A stretch of 64,000 nucleotides of DNA from Mucilaginibacter sp. L3T2-6 (lineage in GTDB: Bacteria; Bacteroidota; Bacteroidia; Sphingobacteriales; Sphingobacteriaceae), in contig NZ_JAUMKC010000007.1 of NCBI RefSeq assembly GCF_030519355.1, positions 169,346 to 233,345 of the forward strand, read 5' to 3'. The position numbers and the translations under genes were made by a program. Positions 51,963 through 60,036 of this stretch are shown here, piece after piece. The notes beneath the pieces are model-generated. The model was given only the letters and a program-made list of their open reading frames with translations. It was not told where the DNA came from and ran no database searches. The first letter of the stretch is position 1. Each line of letters starts with the position of its first letter.

Positions 51963-53660
51963 ATGGAAAACAAAGACACATACGATGCCATCGTTGTCGG
52001 CTCGGGCATAAGCGGAGGCTGGGCAGCTAAGGAACTTTGCGAACTGGGCGTAAAAACGCTGGTACTGGAGCGGGGCCGGAATATCGACCATATAAAGGAT
52101 TACCCAACAGCTACCAAAAATCCGTGGGACTTTCCGCACCGTATGCAGGAACCCAAGGCCGTGCTGGACGAAAATCCCGTCATCAGCAAATGCTATGCCT
52201 TCGGCGAAGACACCCAGCATTTTTTTGTAAAAGATAAGGAACATCCCTACATACAGGAAAAGCCGTTCGACTGGATACGCGGCTACCAGGTTGGGGGCAA
52301 ATCCATTATGTGGGGCCGGGCCTGCCAGCGCTGGAGCGATTTTGAGTTTAGTGCCCCCCAGCGTTTCGGCTATGCCATCGACTGGCCCATCCGATACCAG
52401 GATATCGCACCGTGGTACAGCCATGTTGAAAAGTTTTCCGGAATTTGCGGCGACAGGGATGGCTTAGAAGCCTTGCCCGACGGAGAATACCTGCCGCCGT
52501 TTGAAATGAGCGCAGTTGAACACGAAATTCAGCGGAAAATACACGGGCATTATAAAGATCGCTTTATGGTGAAAACACGCTGGGCACATCTTACCAAACC
52601 ACTACCCATTCACCTGGAGCAGGGCCGGGGCCAATGCCAGGCGCGCGATCTGTGTACCCGTGGTTGTCCGTTTGGCGGATATTTCAGCTCGGTGTCATCC
52701 ACTCTGCCCTGGGCGAAAAAGACGGGAAACTTAACTATCAGGCCGCATTCGGTTGTTCATTCTGTAATTTATGACGAGAAAAAGGGTAAGGCCATTGGTG
52801 TAAAAATTATTGATGCGCAAACAAAGCAAGAGGTGGACTACTACGCCAAAGTGATATTTTTAAATGCAGCCTGCCTGAATACTAACTTAATATTGCTGAA
52901 CTCAAAGTCGCACCGATTCCCTAACGGATTAGGTAACGATAACGGGTTGCTGGGCAAATATGTGGCCTTTCAGAATTACCGTGCCAGCGTTTACGGCACG
53001 TACGACGGACTGAAAGATAAGTACTACTACGGGCGCAACCCTACCAACCCGATCATTGCCAATTACAGGAACCTGCATAAACAGGACACCGATTACTTAG
53101 GCGGATTTTTGACCTTTGTATTCTCTAACCGCAGCCCCGGATTCAGGAATGGACCGCAAGATGGTATTGGCGGTGAGTTTAAAGATTCTCTTACCGAGCC
53201 GGGACCATGGCGCGCAGGCATGTTTATGCAAGGCGAGACTATTCCGAAAGAAACAAACCATGTGCGCCTGAGCGACGACCAAAAAGACCCATGGGGTATT
53301 CCGCAACTAATAACGTCGGTCGGTTATGACGATAACGATGATAAAATGGTAGCCGACTTTTTAACCCAGAGCGCGGAAATGCTGGAAGTCGCCGGGCTGC
53401 GCGATATTGAAAAACATGACACTCACCAGGCTCCCGGTCTCGACATACACGAGATGGGCGGCTGCCGCATGGGCCACGACGCTAAAACATCATTATTAAA
53501 TAAATGGAACCAGATGCATTTGTGTCCCAACGTTTTCGTAACCGATGGCGCCTGCATGACCAGCACCGGCAATCAAAGCCCGTCCATTTTATACATGGCT
53601 TTTGCCGCAAGGGCAGCGCACCATGCGGTGGAAGAGATGAAAAGGGGGAGTTTGGGGTAG
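51963..53660 (+). CDS. GMC-family FAD-dependent oxidoreductase
   Basis: 565 aa. The FAD Rossmann motif is VVGSGISGG (12-20), followed by LVLERG at the end of the second strand. The GMC_oxred_C region has HEMGGCRMG with H496 near the active site and FVTDGACMTSTGNQSPS. A cysteine cluster C225, C231, C235 (CQARDLCTRGC) is the type seen in GMC enzymes that oxidise sugars or alcohols with a cytochrome partner. No signal peptide is visible, so export would depend on a partner subunit with a Tat signal, which is not adjacent. Complete length. Confidence 0.92.
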   Translation: MENKDTYDAIVVGSGISGGWAAKELCELGVKTLVLERGRNIDHIKDYPTATKNPWDFPHRMQEPKAVLDENPVISKCYAFGEDTQHFFVKDKEHPYIQEKPFDWIRGYQVGGKSIMWGRACQRWSDFEFSAPQRFGYAIDWPIRYQDIAPWYSHVEKFSGICGDRDGLEALPDGEYLPPFEMSAVEHEIQRKIHGHYKDRFMVKTRWAHLTKPLPIHLEQGRGQCQARDLCTRGCPFGGYFSSVSSTLPWAKKTGNLTIRPHSVVHSVIYDEKKGKAIGVKIIDAQTKQEVDYYAKVIFLNAACLNTNLILLNSKSHRFPNGLGNDNGLLGKYVAFQNYRASVYGTYDGLKDKYYYGRNPTNPIIANYRNLHKQDTDYLGGFLTFVFSNRSPGFRNGPQDGIGGEFKDSLTEPGPWRAGMFMQGETIPKETNHVRLSDDQKDPWGIPQLITSVGYDDNDDKMVADFLTQSAEMLEVAGLRDIEKHDTHQAPGLDIHEMGGCRMGHDAKTSLLNKWNQMHLCPNVFVTDGACMTSTGNQSPSILYMAFAARAAHHAVEEMKRGSLG

Positions 53661-53717
53661 CAAAACAGGCTGTCGCAGCATCCGGGAGTGCTACTCAATC
53701 AAAATCCAACAAAACCA

Positions 53718-53748
53718 TTTGACAATTAAACAAATAACCCTATCTTTG
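53718..53748 (+). promoter_or_regulatory. Promoter of the rplM-rpsI-rpsB-tsf operon
   Basis: TTTG at 53718-53721, exactly 19 bases, TATCTTTG at 53741-53748: a perfect Bacteroidota housekeeping promoter. Transcription should start near 53755, giving a leader of about 48 bases. Confidence 0.85.
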
Positions 53749-53752
53749 CAGT

Positions 53753-53766
53753 CCCGAAAATGCGGG
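53753..53766 (+). promoter_or_regulatory. Hairpin at the 5' end of the rplM leader
   Basis: CCCG (53753-53756) pairs with CGGG (53763-53766) right at the expected transcript start. It could be part of an L13 ribosomal-leader structure of the kind described for Bacteroidia, or simply stabilise the 5' end. The stem is short. Confidence 0.35.
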
Positions 53767-53802
53767 GTATAATAAACGTTTAATTAATTTAATTTAAAGC
53801 AA

Positions 53803-54240
53803 GTGAATACGTTAAGTTACAAAACTGTCTCGGCCAACAAAAAAACCGTCAACAAACAATGGGTTGTTGTTGATGCAGAAGGCGAGATTTTGGGGCGCTT
53901 GTCTACGAAGATCGCCATGATCATCCGTGGAAAAAACAAGCCTGATTTCACCCCAAACGTAGACTGCGGCGATAACGTGATTGTTATTAATGCAGACAAG
54001 GTAAAACTGACCGGAAGCAAATTCAGCGACAAGCGCTATGTTTCTTACACTGGTTATCCAGGTGGTCAGCGTTTCATTTCTCCTAAGGAGTTAATGGCGA
54101 AACATCCAACACGCGTAATTGAAAAAGCCGTGCGTGGCATGTTACCTAAAAATCGTTTGGGAAAAGCATTGTTTGGCAATTTGCATGTGTATGCAGGCGC
54201 CGAGCACCCACATGCAGCACAAAACCCAACAACCATTTAA
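53803..54240 (+). CDS. rplM: 50S ribosomal protein L13
   Basis: Early assembly protein of the large subunit, 145 aa. It starts at GTG 53803 (MNTLSYKTVSANKK). Landmarks: VVVDAEGEILGRLSTKIA near 22-39, GDNVIVINADKVKLTG near 56-71, and the C-terminal HPHAAQNP. First gene of the operon; followed by rpsI after 25 bases. Confidence 0.98.
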   Translation: MNTLSYKTVSANKKTVNKQWVVVDAEGEILGRLSTKIAMIIRGKNKPDFTPNVDCGDNVIVINADKVKLTGSKFSDKRYVSYTGYPGGQRFISPKELMAKHPTRVIEKAVRGMLPKNRLGKALFGNLHVYAGAEHPHAAQNPTTI

Positions 54241-54265
54241 CTTTTAACCATTAAAGAGAAAAGAA

Positions 54266-54652
54266 ATGCCAACAACTAACACTTCGGGCAGAAGAAAAAC
54301 CGCAGTTGCACGCATCTATCTGAGCGAGGGCAACGGCGCTATTACCGTTAACGGTAAAGATTACAAAGAGTACTTCCCTACCTTACCTTTACAATACATT
54401 GTTAACCAGAGTGCAGAGGTTTCTGGCTCGGCCGGTAAATACGATGTTAAAGTAAACGTAGCAGGTGGCGGCGTAAAAGGACAGGCTGAGGCCGTTCGTT
54501 TAGCTATCGCGAAAGCAATTGTTGAACTCGACCCTGAAAAGAAACCTTCATTGCGCGCTAAAGGTATCATGACCCGCGACGACCGTATGGTTGAGCGTAA
54601 AAAACCAGGACGCAAAAAAGCACGCAAGAGATTCCAATTCAGCAAACGTTAA
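54266..54652 (+). CDS. rpsI: 30S ribosomal protein S9
   Basis: Small-subunit protein whose C-terminal arginine reaches the P-site tRNA, 128 aa. N-terminal GRRKTAVARIYLSEGNG and C-terminal GRKKARKRFQFSKR, with the conserved terminal KR, are intact. No Shine-Dalgarno precedes it (attaaagagaaaagaa), the norm in this phylum. Confidence 0.98.
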   Translation: MPTTNTSGRRKTAVARIYLSEGNGAITVNGKDYKEYFPTLPLQYIVNQSAEVSGSAGKYDVKVNVAGGGVKGQAEAVRLAIAKAIVELDPEKKPSLRAKGIMTRDDRMVERKKPGRKKARKRFQFSKR

Positions 54653-54656
54653 TCAA

Positions 54657-54662
54657 AGGAGG
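54657..54662 (+). promoter_or_regulatory. Canonical Shine-Dalgarno before rpsB
   Basis: AGGAGG, extended to AAAGGAGG, 8 bases before the ATG at 54671. Strong Shine-Dalgarno sequences are rare in Bacteroidota, so this one probably has a regulatory purpose. Confidence 0.85.
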
Positions 54663-54670
54663 ACAACAAA

Positions 54671-55534
54671 ATGGCAAGAACAACATATCAGGACTTACTG
54701 GACGCTGGTGTACACTTTGGTCACCTTACCCGCAAATGGGATCCGAAAATGGCGCAGTACATTTTCATGGAACGTAACGGTATCCACATTATCGACTTAA
54801 ATAAAACCTTAACAAAGGTTGAAGAAGCTGCATCAGCTATAAAACAAATTGTAAAATCGGGCCGCAAGGTATTATTCGTAGCTACGAAGAAACAAGCTAA
54901 GGACATTGTAGCCGATTACGCAAAATCAGTAAACATGCCGTACATCACCGAGCGTTGGTTAGGTGGTATGTTAACTAACTTTGCTACCGTACGCAAGTCG
55001 ATTAAAAAGATGTCGAACATCGATAAATTGACTAAAGACGGTACTTACAGCATCCTCTCGAAAAAAGAGCGTTTGATGATACAGCGTGAGCGTATCAAAT
55101 TAGAAACTTTACTGGGCGGTATTGCGGACCTTAACCGCCTGCCTGCTGCATTGTTCCTGATTGACGTTAAGAAAGAGCACATCGCGGTTAGTGAGGCATT
55201 AAAGTTGAATATCCCTACCTTTGCAATGGTTGATACCAACTCTGACCCTTCGAACATCGATTTCCCGATCCCCGCTAACGATGACGCTACAAAATCAATT
55301 TCGTTGATTACCGGTATCATCATCCAGGCAATTGTTGAAGGTTTGGACGAGCGTAAACGCGAGAAAGAAGACGAAGCTGAAAGAGAAGCAGTTGCTGCCA
55401 AAGCAAAAGCTGATGCTCCTGAAGTTGCTGACCGCTCAGGCGCCGGCGATGGCAAAAGGGCACGCAAAGTAGCTGTTGAAGCTGAAGCCGCCGCTGAGGA
55501 TACTACCCCGACTGCTGAGTCAAGCGAAGAGTAA
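54671..55534 (+). CDS. rpsB: 30S ribosomal protein S2
   Basis: Small-subunit protein needed for S1/S21-region assembly, 287 aa. The N-terminus (DLLDAGVHFGHLTRKWDPKM) and the core LPAALFLIDVKKEHIAVSEA and ATKSISLITGIIIQAI are standard. The C-terminal 60 residues are an alanine- and glutamate-rich extension, common in this phylum. It starts 18 bases after rpsI with an exceptionally strong ribosome binding site. Confidence 0.98.
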   Translation: MARTTYQDLLDAGVHFGHLTRKWDPKMAQYIFMERNGIHIIDLNKTLTKVEEAASAIKQIVKSGRKVLFVATKKQAKDIVADYAKSVNMPYITERWLGGMLTNFATVRKSIKKMSNIDKLTKDGTYSILSKKERLMIQRERIKLETLLGGIADLNRLPAALFLIDVKKEHIAVSEALKLNIPTFAMVDTNSDPSNIDFPIPANDDATKSISLITGIIIQAIVEGLDERKREKEDEAEREAVAAKAKADAPEVADRSGAGDGKRARKVAVEAEAAAEDTTPTAESSEE

Positions 55535-55540
55535 TATAAA

Positions 55541-55613
55541 GTTGTAAAGGTTGTAGATGTTGTTATGGTTAAAACCACTTCAACATCTGCAACCTTTACA
55601 ACATCTACAACTT
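55541..55613 (+). promoter_or_regulatory. Alternative hairpins between rpsB and tsf
   Basis: Arm A (55541-55562) pairs over 22 positions, with a single G-U, with arm B (55581-55602). The 3' half of arm A (55550-55563) also pairs perfectly over 14 bp with arm C (55598-55611). B and C overlap, so the two hairpins exclude each other. It lies 6 bases after the rpsB stop and ends 16 bases before the tsf start; there is no T-run after arm B. Confidence 0.7.
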
Positions 55614-55629
55614 ATTTAAACAAAATACA

Positions 55630-56481
55630 ATGTCTACAGTAACAATATCTGCATCAGACGTGAACAAATTGCGCCAGCAAACCGGCGCCGGTATGATGGA
55701 TTGTAAGAAAGCTTTAACTGAAACCAATGGTGATTTTGAAGCTGCTATTGATTTTTTAAGAAAAAAAGGCGCTAAAGTGGCTGCAAGCCGCCAGGACCGC
55801 GAAAGCAACGAAGGCGTTGTTATTGCACGCGCTTCGGAAGACGGCAAATTTGGTGTGATCATCGAGCTGAATTGCGAAACCGACTTCGTGGCTAAAAATG
55901 CTGAGTTTGTGGCGTTCGGCAACCAGATTGCCAATGCAGCTGTTGAGCACAAGCCAACTTCTATTGAAGAGCTTTACGCGATCAGTGTTGACAACGAAAA
56001 CACCATGTCGAAAATTGGCGACCTGATCATCGAAAAAACCGGTAAAATCGGCGAGAAGATCGGTGTATCTAAATATGCTGTTGTTGAAGGCGAAAAAGTT
56101 ATTGCTTACATCCATGGCAATTTCCGTTTAGGTGTATTGGTTGGCCTTAGCGCAAACGTTGAAGGTGCTGACGAAGCAGGTAAAGACGTTGCAATGCAGA
56201 TTGCCGCCATGAACCCTGTTGCTATCGACAAAGACGGCGTTGACGCTACGACTATTGAGCGTGAGCTTGCCATTGCAAAGGACCAGATCCGCGCAGAAGG
56301 CAAACCGGAAGAAATGGTTGAGAAAATTGCTGCCGGCAAGCTGAACAAGTTTTACAAAGACAGCACCCTGCTGAACCAGGAGTTTGTTAAAGACCCTTCA
56401 AAAAACATTGCGCAGTACCTGAGCGGTGTTGAAAAAGGCTTGACAGTTACCGCCTTTAAGCGGGTAGCCTTAGGAGCTTAA
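55630..56481 (+). CDS. tsf: Translation elongation factor Ts
   Basis: Exchanges GDP for GTP on EF-Tu, 283 aa. The N-terminal UBA-like domain has VNKLRQQTGAGMMDCKKALTE, and the core has NCETDFVAKNAEF, the TDF motif that contacts EF-Tu. Last gene of the operon; a strong terminator follows. No Shine-Dalgarno. Confidence 0.98.
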   Translation: MSTVTISASDVNKLRQQTGAGMMDCKKALTETNGDFEAAIDFLRKKGAKVAASRQDRESNEGVVIARASEDGKFGVIIELNCETDFVAKNAEFVAFGNQIANAAVEHKPTSIEELYAISVDNENTMSKIGDLIIEKTGKIGEKIGVSKYAVVEGEKVIAYIHGNFRLGVLVGLSANVEGADEAGKDVAMQIAAMNPVAIDKDGVDATTIERELAIAKDQIRAEGKPEEMVEKIAAGKLNKFYKDSTLLNQEFVKDPSKNIAQYLSGVEKGLTVTAFKRVALGA

Positions 56482-56490
56482 ATATTTTAT

Positions 56491-56520
56491 CCCCCTCGGG
56501 TTTCGAGGGGGATTTTTTTT
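56491..56520 (+). terminator. Intrinsic terminator of the ribosomal operon
   Basis: CCCCCTCG (56491-56498), 5-base loop, CGAGGGGG (56504-56511), then eight T. A textbook Rho-independent terminator 10 bases after tsf. Confidence 0.95.
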
Positions 56521-56704
56521 GTCATAGCGATGGCGTTAAAGCTCATCGCTATTTTTGTGAAAAATAGAATACAACAGGCTCGTTATTTTAAAGCAGGCTT
56601 AAATTAAATTAGCCTTTAATAAAGCCATCCCGGCCATGGGCTTCCCGAGGCGCAGCTCCAAAATGCCTCAGCGCATGATGCCTGTTCGAACTTACCGCCG
56701 GTAG

Positions 56705-58138
56705 CTATATTCCGCCGTCTTTCTTCAATTCAATCACATCCTGCACCGTTTGCGGCAGTGCTGATAATAAATTGTAGCCGGTAGCTTTTTCTATATCGCG
56801 CACGGTGGTTATGTATTGCCGCCAGTCCGGGCTAATGGTATTGTCATTTGGTGTATTTACTGCAATCACCCTGGTAGCGGAAGACACGCGGCTAAGGTCG
56901 CCATTGCCAGCGGGTAGTATTACCGCAACTTTCCAGATGTTGGCCGGCACATTAACATGGCCATTGTTTATGGCGTTTGCCTCACCTTTTGAGCCAGTGC
57001 CGCCTGTACCATAGCTGCCCATAACAATATAAACTTCGTTACCCCCGACAACCTGTTCGCGCAGGTAATTTTCCAGGTTAGCCCAGGTTTGCTGGTTGTT
57101 CTGTGGCGCCTGGGGAATCATGTTGGTCATCAGGAACGTGGAGGCGTTAGCATCTGTAGAACTTGTACGGTCGGCCGACGGACAATTGTGCCCTCTGTCG
57201 AACCCGGAACCACTATAGCTGTTACTTTGTACCACGTACCAGCCGGAAGGCAGACCATTAAATCCGGCAAAATCATCAAGGCGAGGCGAGGCATTGGTTG
57301 TGTTAGTAGCATCCAGGTGCCAGCTTACCCAGTTCGGTTCGCCCCTTGTAGCGTTGTACGACTCAGTGTAATAACCCTGGTCCATGAGGTAATTATCCAT
57401 CATAGCTATCGATGCAACGGCACCCGAAGGATTGCCAAATAACAGGTCGCTGTTATCGCCGCTTGCCGGTGGCGCATCCGGCCCTTTGGTTATTCCGCGG
57501 GTTCCCGCAACGCCACCTGTTGCGGTAGTGTCAGTGCTGCTCGTGTCAGGACTGCCGGGTGTAATGCCGGGATCGCCTAAGCCTTTAAAAGTAATATCAT
57601 CAATATTGATACGCGTGGTTCCTGATTTTTCAAACCTGAAACGAACTTTCCCTGCCGCAGAAATCTTTACGGAATCGGCAACCAGTGCGGTGCTGTTTTC
57701 GGTGTAGTCTTCGCCAAGCTGACTGTAGCTAACGCCACCATCGGTGGACATTTCCAGTTTCCAGGTTGATGTTCCGTCAGAACCATATCTGGCGTGTTTA
57801 AAACTCAATAAGGTGAGGCCGCTGATGTCGAAATTCATAGAGATGCTGCCTGTTCTCAGTCTTACCGACCAGTTACCGTCTTTAGCATCGCCGGCCAGGT
57901 TCCCTATAAGCGCATCTTTAAAATCCCATGGGCCGGTACTTAAATTGATATTGGCATCCGCATAGGCGGTCTTCGACCCTGTTTCAAAAGTTTCTGTAAT
58001 GCTGTAGGGAATTGGTTTAGGAGGATTGGTTGTGGTTGTATCACTCCCGCCTGTGTGAACGGGCATCGTTGCATCCTTTTTACACGCGGCGAAAAATAAC
58101 AAAAGGATCGCCGCTGTAAGTATTTTTCCTGATTTCAT
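56705..58138 (-). CDS. DNA/RNA non-specific endonuclease lipoprotein
   Basis: 477 aa. Lipobox ending FFAAC gives a lipidated C19. Residues about 45-185 form a beta-rich module (ETFETGSKTAYAD ... TTRINIDDITFKGLG), probably a jelly-roll binding domain. A threonine- and proline-rich linker leads to the nuclease domain (about 235-465): FDRGHNCPSADR carries the catalytic histidine H317, and TNMIPQAPQNNQQTWANLE the metal-binding asparagine. The enzyme would sit on the cell surface or in the periplasm and degrade extracellular nucleic acid for nutrition or defence. Complete. Confidence 0.93.
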   Translation of the reverse strand: MKSGKILTAAILLLFFAACKKDATMPVHTGGSDTTTTNPPKPIPYSITETFETGSKTAYADANINLSTGPWDFKDALIGNLAGDAKDGNWSVRLRTGSISMNFDISGLTLLSFKHARYGSDGTSTWKLEMSTDGGVSYSQLGEDYTENSTALVADSVKISAAGKVRFRFEKSGTTRINIDDITFKGLGDPGITPGSPDTSSTDTTATGGVAGTRGITKGPDAPPASGDNSDLLFGNPSGAVASIAMMDNYLMDQGYYTESYNATRGEPNWVSWHLDATNTTNASPRLDDFAGFNGLPSGWYVVQSNSYSGSGFDRGHNCPSADRTSSTDANASTFLMTNMIPQAPQNNQQTWANLENYLREQVVGGNEVYIVMGSYGTGGTGSKGEANAINNGHVNVPANIWKVAVILPAGNGDLSRVSSATRVIAVNTPNDNTISPDWRQYITTVRDIEKATGYNLLSALPQTVQDVIELKKDGGI

Positions 58139-58285
58139 AAGCTATGTAAGTTTTGTGCAAACATCGTTTATGAAAATTAATTTAATATTAATTTTTTTAT
58201 CTTTTTAAGAAAATCAAAGATGAGGGGGGGATAAACCCTTAGTAGTCTATGGGTTGCGACAGGCCGCGACTGAGATTTTATAAGA

Positions 58286-58693
58286 TTACTGGCTAACTAT
58301 TTCTTTGACCGCATTTGCAACTGCTACCAGATGTTCTTTCTGTAGCGGCTTATACAAATAATCTTTTACAAAGTTATAGCGAAGAGCGCGTTCCCTATCA
58401 CGGGGATCGATGGAAACAGAAATAACATATATAGAAATGCGTTTGGCAAACGCCAGGTGGTGCAGGTCTAAAAACTTTAATACATCCCAACCATTGCATA
58501 CCGGCATGCCCACATCTATAAAAAGTACATCCGGCAGATTATTGCTGTCTTTATAATTTTCTTTCAGATAATTTATCAGCGGCAAACCCGATTCGAAATA
58601 CAGCACGTGTTTAAACAAGGGGTATTTTATGAGCGTCATTTTCAAAACGCGCTTAAATAGCTCATCATCGTCGGCAACAAACAAGCTGGGCAT
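58286..58693 (-). CDS. Single-domain response regulator
   Basis: CheY-like receiver, 135 aa, without output domain. Acidic residues D8-D10, phosphoacceptor D60 (LFIDVGMP) and K115 (YLYKPL) are present. Serines occupy the usual threonine position (ISVS, S92/S94). No kinase is adjacent, so it is an orphan; a phosphorelay partner elsewhere is likely. Confidence 0.9.
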   Translation of the reverse strand: MPSLFVADDDELFKRVLKMTLIKYPLFKHVLYFESGLPLINYLKENYKDSNNLPDVLFIDVGMPVCNGWDVLKFLDLHHLAFAKRISIYVISVSIDPRDRERALRYNFVKDYLYKPLQKEHLVAVANAVKEIVSQ

Positions 58694-58810
58694 ATTAAAT
58701 TTTTTTGAATAATACGCATTATAATTTTGCTTGTGGAGCGCAACTTATCAACACAGGTTAATTACAGTAATAACATAGCCTTTTCAGTGAGTTTAATACA
58801 TAAATAACTG

Positions 58811-59236
58811 TTAGCTAGCTGTTGCTGTTTTTAAATTAATGCTTGCCGCCAGCGCCAACATGCCAGCCAGCAGAGATATTGCAGCCGCAAACGGAAAGAA
58901 ATATATCAACTCCGAAACCCCCATCAGCAATAAAAATATTGCGACGACCGGCAGCAGCTTCCCGGTAAGCGTATTACCCACAGCATTGGATAACAACCAT
59001 AGCAGAACAGTAATAAATAGCAGAACGAAGATATTGATAACGCCATATCCCTGGAAGAAAGAGCCCAGGCTTACCTGCCGGCCCATAAACGCAAAATGAA
59101 TGCTTTGCATATCGCTAATCAGCCTGGCAACTGTGCTATCAGGCGCTTGTTTCCAGGTAAGCGCGCCGATAGTATGCCCGGCCGTATGCAGTAGCATAAG
59201 GGCGGATGAAATTCGGATAAAAATTTTAGGTTTCAT
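58811..59236 (-). CDS. Small four-helix membrane protein of unknown function
   Basis: 141 aa from the ATG at 59236 (MKPKIFIRISSALMLLHTAGH); a longer open frame upstream overlaps the SRPBCC gene and lacks a membrane pattern. Four hydrophobic segments; the first has HTAGHTIG. It starts 7 bases after the SRPBCC stop and is the third gene of the arsR operon. DoxX-like by general appearance, but family membership is not certain. Confidence 0.72.
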   Translation of the reverse strand: MKPKIFIRISSALMLLHTAGHTIGALTWKQAPDSTVARLISDMQSIHFAFMGRQVSLGSFFQGYGVINIFVLLFITVLLWLLSNAVGNTLTGKLLPVVAIFLLLMGVSELIYFFPFAAAISLLAGMLALAASINLKTATAS

Positions 59237-59243
59237 ATAACTG

Positions 59244-59702
59244 TTATTTTTCGGCTTCAGCTTTATACAGACCCATAATGTAACCCCAACCCTCATCCAT
59301 GCCGGAGGTATGAACACCTTCGCCCAGGCGGTCCAGGTCTTTATGTTCAAATTTCACACGCGTACGATTACTGCCTTCCGGAATAAATTGCACTTCTACC
59401 TCAGTTACCAGGCCTGGCACATATTTAAAAACGCCGTTAATCTGCCATGAAAGTACGATTAAGCCGTAGGGGTCCCAGGTGAGTACGGTGCCGATATCTG
59501 CTTCGCTGCCATCTTCGTGACGCGTAAACCAGCGGCCGTTTACGCCCGGCTCAAGCACCATTTCAGTCATAGGTGTTGCGCCGATGTGGTGCGTGCGCGG
59601 CCACCATTTGTCAATGTTTTCGGTAAATACTTTAAAGGCTTTGTCTTGCGGGGCCTCAACCACAAAATCTTTTTTAATGGATGGGATGGTCAGGTTATTC
59701 AT
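59244..59702 (-). CDS. SRPBCC (AHSA1-like) domain protein
   Basis: 152 aa from the ATG at 59702 (MNNLTIPSIKKDFVVEAPQDKAF); an ATG seven codons upstream lies deeper within arsR and is less likely. The fold is clear from VVEAPQDKAFKVFTENIDKWWP at the N-terminus and VEVQFIPEGSNRTRVKFEH later. It overlaps the end of arsR by 8 bases. The arsR-SRPBCC pairing is common in bacteria; the ligand is unknown. Confidence 0.88.
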   Translation of the reverse strand: MNNLTIPSIKKDFVVEAPQDKAFKVFTENIDKWWPRTHHIGATPMTEMVLEPGVNGRWFTRHEDGSEADIGTVLTWDPYGLIVLSWQINGVFKYVPGLVTEVEVQFIPEGSNRTRVKFEHKDLDRLGEGVHTSGMDEGWGYIMGLYKAEAEK

Positions 59703-60009
59703 TTTCTTGTTGATTTTCAGCAAATTGTTTGAATGCGGTAAGGGCAGAATCCCACATGCTATCGAGATAAAAGCGCATGGCGATAATGCCTTCGGGGTCT
59801 ATTTCGCAAACGCTCCTGGTGCCCTTGCGATGTACACGTATGAGCTTTGCATCTTTCAGAACCTTTAAATGCTGCGACACGGCCGGTCTGGTAACCGGCA
59901 AGCCGTCAGCAATATCAGCTACTGCAAGCGGATTATTACGCAATTTTTCTAAGATCGCCCTTCGCATCGGATCGCCAAGGGCGTTAAAAGCTTTTTCAGA
60001 GTCGGTCAT
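59695..60009 (-). CDS. ArsR-family transcription repressor
   Basis: Winged-helix regulator of 104 aa: ALGDPMRRAILEKLRNNPLAV, then the recognition helix in VTRPAVSQHLKVLKDAKLI. There is no cysteine metal-binding motif in the recognition helix, so it is not an arsenic-type sensor; it belongs to the self-standing group often paired with SRPBCC genes. A palindrome overlies its promoter, so autorepression is likely. First gene of a three-gene operon. Confidence 0.92.
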   Translation of the reverse strand: MTDSEKAFNALGDPMRRAILEKLRNNPLAVADIADGLPVTRPAVSQHLKVLKDAKLIRVHRKGTRSVCEIDPEGIIAMRFYLDSMWDSALTAFKQFAENQQENE

Positions 60010-60036
60010 ATCTTTATTGGTAAGTTTTAACTAACC

